In this document: positions 45,201 to 46,903 of the stretch, piece by piece
Numbering within the stretch: the stretch's first letter is position 1
Layout: each line of letters begins with the position of its first letter
Assembly (NCBI RefSeq): GCF_030519355.1
Contig: NZ_JAUMKC010000033.1
Coordinates: 1-46,903 of the forward strand
Source: Mucilaginibacter sp. L3T2-6
GTDB lineage: Bacteria > Bacteroidota > Bacteroidia > Sphingobacteriales > Sphingobacteriaceae
Length of the DNA stretch: 46,903 nt
Direction of reading: 5' to 3'
Position numbers and translations under genes: made by a program
Notes under the pieces: generated by a model
Told to the model about the DNA's origin: nothing
Database searches by the model: none
What the model saw: the letters and a program-made list of their open reading frames with translations, nothing else

Positions 45201-46076
45201 GAAATAGTTGAAGGCGAAACCACAATTAAAGGCGAAACTGAAGAAGAAGACCAGCTTGCGTTACTGATAAAAGTCACTTCTGTAACCGGGACAGGTTTCC
45301 AGATACCAGAAATCAGTATTTCAGGGTTTAAGACCGATACACTTGTGGATGAGCCTGGCAAGAAGCATTTTGCCTATTACACTGAAAATAATGGAGAAAG
45401 GACTTATCTGAGTCCGGCAGACGGCAAGTCGATAGCCCAGCGGAATGTTGGCTTTAGTAAGTTTAATATTATCAACCAGGAAAATGTATGGTCGGGGATA
45501 TCAGTTATCCGGAATAAGATACTTGTTCCTGGAATTGAAACCAATACCGATTTTATTTATACTACGCCGACCATCCGTTTTGTAAGCGTACTGACGCCTT
45601 TACTGGATCCTGACATTATAATAAATATTGCTGATTACACAACCGGTGAGGGCAAGCAGCCATTACAGCTGTACCTGAGCAATTTCCTGCAACAATTGTT
45701 TATTGAGCTGGCCGGTCAAATCACTACACGGCAAATCAAATTTGGTATCAATTATAGCTACAATATACAGGAAGGCATAGATGGATTGAGGACCGAGATC
45801 CCCGTCAGCATAACCACGCCGCTCACTTTTGATATCCCCGCGGATTGGGATACAAGTTTATGCCCGGTTGACCCGGATAAGATAACCCCGGACAGCGCAA
45901 TTGTTTGCCAGCTGACCGCACTGATTGAAAAATGGTTCTCAGTTAATAACCCGGTTACCACCAACGCGCAGTTGAATCTGGATATTTCGTTGTTTGCCAG
46001 TCTGTCTGCTACACAGCTGCCCGTATTGCGGTTACGCAATTTATACCTTAATGAAAAAGATATTCAATGGAATTAG
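36267..46076 (+). CDS. 3269-aa beta-rich protein with scattered LysM-like domains
   Basis: No signal peptide. The N-terminal 1140 residues are beta-rich. At least four diverged modules of about 115-135 residues can be seen by their helix-like starts near 296 (ISEMIALANN), 424 (LRGILIYLMGEG), 541 (LKYLIETYLP) and 676 (LGDMIAWLVGAA), each with GxIxGxIxxG-type strands, for example GYIQGEISFG at 618. A strand-rich stretch 1000-1141 (KLSIVGHVYGAVNFLIISAE) follows. LysM-like segments occur near 1422-1455, 1469-1539, 1542-1588, 2000-2050, 2056-2105 and 2381-2428 (such as YTVKHHDTLELLSSRF). The rest is beta-rich, with a C-terminal QLPVLRLRNLYLNEKDIQW. The first part recalls DUF6603 from memory, unverified. 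A carbohydrate- or envelope-binding scaffold is inferred. Confidence 0.85.
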   Translation: MMTLEEIFELLNANIHDGVLTLSPGLISSPEIDKIFEEYLLDKDLIIKEAKTQLNAANVTVTGKGDSIIFFNTIINALTFTVSLGVPSMSVTAYAIIKDKDGWSFGRSFPAIKNSNWSGFFNPAKPDEWIQYMFFYGNEAGTLDNPMFTLDENGLMFTGYLMLTGMLESLAFLFNTADRVQVTGSISLNTGKDGYVADVDTAVPVMKLVAAIGTVSLPLGSLPTFTLEFSLNSLATNLDKGNEKGRPVATLEILIESTMPIETIDGETETIGVAIVVATQSSSLTMRAIMPETIDVGISEMIALANNENLLAIMPSNIPFISDFVLADWQLIFDTKAKAITQIAITTGTRDSFSWQLIPNFLRLTSVEINFAMLYLNGRFDPSVAIEGTITIGTGDSAVNFIISASFPSYVFMGALDPETPVDLRGILIYLMGEGIANSLPDTLKLGILNIVIDPKNTTYSLETSLTTDLEIPVVITTITVTTVSFNINYVAGVPTGNIIGEFKVGKKDDEQAPEMFVSAAYNGPEEGWVFSGGLSEGSNISLKYLIETYLPEAYHGFDVVDITITSLLVTFNLGQPNSYSFKLGAKWQLDLGLDELLVISGLTEIDYTPTSLQPYKGYIQGEISFGNILVKARVDFKGAYNDYLFILNNVFEAKLTHNTEGDSIICFQFTTETSLGDMIAWLVGAATGEDITLTSPWNVMNNIKLKDFGFSFNITKNKIGLSYRPSINLGFIDIKEITLYYTYYPNDPNKKPLVEIAITEGSFLGGAMPLPQPWNVLEPEKAPAVPGQGENLFRLEFLGLGQHVSLKDDQKTPDSVAKAVDLLKAAFETTTAKPTNPIAGTGLKFNSSSNWLIGTQFVIVDSFAIGIVFFDPDLYGLSLYANGPKAKVFQGLKFEILYKKVSDTVGVYQVYLKLPDAIRQIDFGAVSVTLPSIKIYIYTNGDFKIDLGFPANDNFSESFSLQMLPFIGSGGFYFGMLSAETAGNVPAATNGNFSPVIVFGLGLRVGVGKEINKGILKAGISIVVQGILEGTFAQFNYYDTTIKDNPSYYYILGKLSIVGHVYGAVNFLIISAEVDLKVFVAARIVFQSYEPILINLSAGVSVSLKVRINLGIFSISISLSFSTTIEFSFTIGSKQPTPWINSSMYATHFRQLSLTALDDDTQCPVIPPMNFQPVIPPTKVELQITYIPQFTAATDDTNGQKARAVAMLYLESSVDQPSAKKSVVRNGVAVEEDYPFNKFAKGAFLWVLGAYFSQPGDGVPVQTILDKEISTADLNKIICYFSQDDLVEPFTLDDVYKFMAGYLDATVIIPPRTTEVVEETSVSVLPMLPNLIFETPGGDIYFSNEKAQYTYDQEQLRLIHQYFNELAVRNGGDDDAEQQLRGFNADDEEQSLATFMLIDYMSLLAKESCQKGIDRLTALGYTVEEGESIDDIVNNNANFGISAIELAHSNRTRALRGGTQLSISQLNYTVKHHDTLELLSSRFNVEQNEILRANTYLRQQAANPCSATPMLHQVEMRPAFGENNTLIPGATVVIPRFTHVTSAGNGSEESLLSVARLYGIDVLSLIAENTSVAGLFPAGKKILVPFAESMTVADLIAAMDENNDFEQLSGLSANIMLQGLRVPVPEENSEIGEPKAMYEISGQQIDASALAIGQQLTLKLEKSLDWLGLGAKGGTELPFTLLQEDIDALAGLADASLKPDILELAANPLFDVQPRKFSLPNNITWQSPAPLTLANGANGLQDTVDPSIWAFPDDLNALLNGYDAIAPKVQLLKQVQETKTKAGKPEPIADYSWSTTIDVRLTQVRSAEDPTQLMPNVYELQGIDQASMGLLRNLLEYYGQNPGTNIIKQIDVLYSKEPAKEGQTEPPSGLMSNAPANTSMYLLQTNLSTLSNPPQSVSALKTTTAPGVQENLLGMTQIDFLKYAWEAAVVGTGGYYFYYLIKDSKNGLPEYLFNGNTDNIITLVVTYNITNDVLLNFLNSAVIRDPINIQDEILYVETLEQTVGGITPGEKDTLQQIAKRYSTSVSKIAVQNVKAVFRQGARLNIPAPALNANQLKYTAGAAETLESVAEKHSISIIALAHANKNVGGLFTGPLTFNTRIEVKVATVPPGNIGFAMKRKNPAKVDKIEPAELNLQQLYNLLGYNIGDNDDFNASVPGLPVAPGDHSYVPPSDLDNVERPSAADDEDYLYDRIVPVYPFVKTMSTQPVGDVPPEQENPYRAVSKTVQIDMRWQDIFGNLTSFTNVGETTVLPPQKIGYIDPVIGISLYPSVSASYIVEKNSEDTPALSITLAFNPTSYVPVEAGDLSWRQRATTDREAYKQIYYQLIQEDMKVSISNSLEGTESISAVESTAKETLINMVLAIYQYLGEILAAEPDAYVFYIVAGDDETLDELAQEYGTTPQNIRRINPSIPLDGKLVNGETIIVPLKLIPADQIIDTPVSDKNPESLFALVTSITLSRDLNLVDDNFKDEPSVLFSTSVLGPNLKKNSPADNSNSITIQQFAEKLQDAFPELKAASGTPQIGVQDDGAIEIWVVRFNDSATGIQFSVTNSGNPFYFALLPLSTHLMSRDKVKIYPYVSGTPIWEMTPGEAAFNGIDIEKLAQTCLAAIDTFLQADFAIPAWQVENGISEKGDKVPYPYQSVIDTKKTLADNIVKHMATVLEDGNVPGAQNLQNAQERLKQELLISLSNAYAIDTVLQFNVDVTSQYKDPEAFAPNLFGKVVDPNNTTQTDQQAYAFSTTRFSLENSDGSAGDQSYLTILFNSKKENNLHLESGFFPIDLQYQINSVEHNIQEVTSIDGYKSSSWLTFILPFNGVDTELGSLKIPVPLRAYPTSPSLTAQTFSTIGQDALQAVAVENKLEKAKQWDYSYTYDYLRADQDTINTDVILNVPLETFRAARFTDEEDPDLFAALLQFSSAYTGIQRDFAQYLLDQSNPEYAYTAMQSFAWLAGRVAGAWGKWQENQSLYGDMAAAQAECKYEIVEGETTIKGETEEEDQLALLIKVTSVTGTGFQIPEISISGFKTDTLVDEPGKKHFAYYTENNGERTYLSPADGKSIAQRNVGFSKFNIINQENVWSGISVIRNKILVPGIETNTDFIYTTPTIRFVSVLTPLLDPDIIINIADYTTGEGKQPLQLYLSNFLQQLFIELAGQITTRQIKFGINYSYNIQEGIDGLRTEIPVSITTPLTFDIPADWDTSLCPVDPDKITPDSAIVCQLTALIEKWFSVNNPVTTNAQLNLDISLFASLSATQLPVLRLRNLYLNEKDIQWN

Positions 46077-46109
46077 CAATCCTGTTTTGTTAAAATAAAA
46101 AAAGGGAAA

Positions 46110-46903
46110 ATGGAAAATCAAAAAGACGATCCTAAAAAAGCAAAGGCGGAAAACCCGCAGGTTGGCGGGAGCCAGGATGAAACCGGTCCGACCGGCCCAA
46201 CAGGTCCGACAGGGCCAACCGGACCTACCGGCGATGCCGGCCCTACTGGTGAAACAGGAATTACCGGCGTAACCGGTGATACAGGCCCGACAGGCGATAT
46301 CGGTCCGACTGGCGACACTGGTCCCACCGGAGGCACCGGTCCTACAGGATATCCCGGCTCTACCTGGAGCTACATGATATTGAATGGAATTACCGGGGAA
46401 ACCGGCCCGACTGGTCCGACAGGACCCACGGGCGATACCGGCGCTACCGGTGATACAGGCCCAACCGGCCCGACAGGTAACGATGGCAATCCGGGCGCTA
46501 CCGGTGATACAGGCCCAACCGGCCCAACGGGTAATGACGGCAATCCGGGCGCCACAGGTGATACCGGTCCCACCGGCCCGACAGGCAACGATGGCAATCC
46601 GGGCGCTACCGGTGATACGGGCCCAACCGGCCCAACAGGTAACGATGGCAATCCGGGCGCTACCGGTGATACAGGCCCAACCGGCCCGACAGGCAACGAC
46701 GGCAACCCGGGCGCTACCGGTGATACGGGCCCAACCGGCCCAACAGGCAATGATGGTAACCCCGGCGCAACCGGCCCTACAGGCCCAACCGGCAATGATG
46801 GTAACCCCGGCGCAACCGGCCCTACAGGCCCAACCGGCAATGATGGTAATCCCGGCGGAACCGGTCCAACCGGCCCAACCGGCAATGATGGTAATCCCGG
46901 CGG
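46110..46903 (+). CDS. Collagen-like Gly-X-Thr repeat protein (partial)
   Basis: Translation from the ATG at 46110 (after AAAGGGAAA, 33 bp past the giant gene) stays open to the window end, 264 codons. The N-terminus is charged (MENQKDDPKKAKAENPQVGG) with no signal peptide. From about residue 25 the chain is a Gly-X-Y collagen-like helix rich in GPT and GDT triplets, as in bacterial collagen-like proteins. It is broken once, at about 84-93 (STWSYMILNG), which may be a hinge or trimer register point. From residue 123 it follows an 18-residue unit GNDGNPGATGDTGPTGPT five times, then a 15-residue form. The C-terminus is off the window, so length and end domain are unknown. It is probably a rigid fibre or stalk. 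Confidence 0.9.
   Translation, partial: MENQKDDPKKAKAENPQVGGSQDETGPTGPTGPTGPTGPTGDAGPTGETGITGVTGDTGPTGDIGPTGDTGPTGGTGPTGYPGSTWSYMILNGITGETGPTGPTGPTGDTGATGDTGPTGPTGNDGNPGATGDTGPTGPTGNDGNPGATGDTGPTGPTGNDGNPGATGDTGPTGPTGNDGNPGATGDTGPTGPTGNDGNPGATGDTGPTGPTGNDGNPGATGPTGPTGNDGNPGATGPTGPTGNDGNPGGTGPTGPTGNDGNPG
46476..46903 (+). repeat. Tandem coding repeat, 54-bp units then 45-bp units
   Basis: Five units of 54 bp start at 46476, 46530, 46584, 46638 and 46692, followed by 45-bp units from 46746, 46791 and 46836, with the last unit cut by the window end. The units differ mainly at third codon positions and in ACG/ACA/ACC choices, so the array could gain or lose units by slippage. Confidence 0.9.

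Noticed and set aside
36267..46076. Insecticidal Tc toxin or Rhs protein
   Set aside because: No Rhs YD repeats, no TcA or TcB hallmarks and no polymorphic C-terminus were seen; size alone is not evidence.
46118..46885. Two minus-strand ORFs (46118-46336 and 46370-46885) with Pro-Val-Gly-rich repeats
   Set aside because: They are the antisense shadow of the collagen-like frame on the plus strand, which has the proper start, spacing and composition.
46476..46903. CRISPR-like regular array
   Set aside because: The units are contiguous, vary at third codon positions and keep one reading frame; there are no unique spacers.
1..46903. tRNA or rRNA genes
   Set aside because: No cloverleaf-like or rRNA-like sequence was noticed in the spacers by eye; a tRNAscan run would settle it.

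Overview
The window looks like a piece of a Bacteroidota chromosome, most likely family Sphingobacteriaceae (Mucilaginibacter/Pedobacter type). This is inferred from family content: the long C-terminal type of glucosamine-6-phosphate deaminase, an adjacent pdhA-pdhC pair, an M16 peptidase with signal peptide, a LytTR remnant, A-rich ribosome-binding regions, TAnnTTTG-like -7 boxes, and many short palindromic intergenic repeats. No rRNA, tRNA, CRISPR array or plasmid/phage module was seen.

Layout. 1-3.5 kb: end of nagB, a REP-like palindrome, and a large secreted M16 peptidase. 3.5-7.8 kb (minus strand): threonine aldolase and S41 peptidase 3 bp apart, an AraC regulator coupled by an ATGA overlap to a 59-residue HigA-like ORF, and a CPBP-like membrane protein. 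7.86-8.7 kb: the tail of a LytTR response regulator, cut off beside a 0.6-kb IS200-like element. 8.8-18.9 kb: housekeeping and accessory genes (fumC, lipoprotein, S1/P1 nuclease, LMW phosphatase, DUF922-like protease, SPFH protein, CapA lipoprotein, cupin, isochorismatase-like hydrolase, Crp/Fnr regulator plus SDR oxidoreductase with a paired palindromic operator).

19.0-23.8 kb is an AT-rich accessory island. It holds a RAYT element with inverted REP ends, two toxin-tail remnants each followed by a probable immunity gene, a SEFIR/TIR-like gene, three copies of one palindromic repeat, and a cluster of perfect hairpins without genes. 23.8-26.4 kb is a divergent pair, a GC-rich NADP-dependent oxidoreductase and a MocR regulator, with the look of acquired DNA. 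26.6-31.3 kb returns to core functions: NlpC/P60 peptidase, pdhA, pdhC, and an MtfA-like M90 peptidase.

31.46 kb to the window end holds the most unusual locus: four tightly spaced co-directional genes. They encode a 1225-residue leaderless protein of unknown family, a leaderless DNase I-fold (EEP) protein, a 3269-residue protein with tandem beta-rich modules and about six scattered LysM-like segments, and a collagen-like Gly-X-Thr protein that runs off the window. None has a recognisable signal peptide or T9SS-type C-terminus within view. I infer a large multi-protein assembly or non-classically exported complex carrying a nuclease-fold component; its function cannot be read from the sequence, and it is the best candidate here for an undescribed system.
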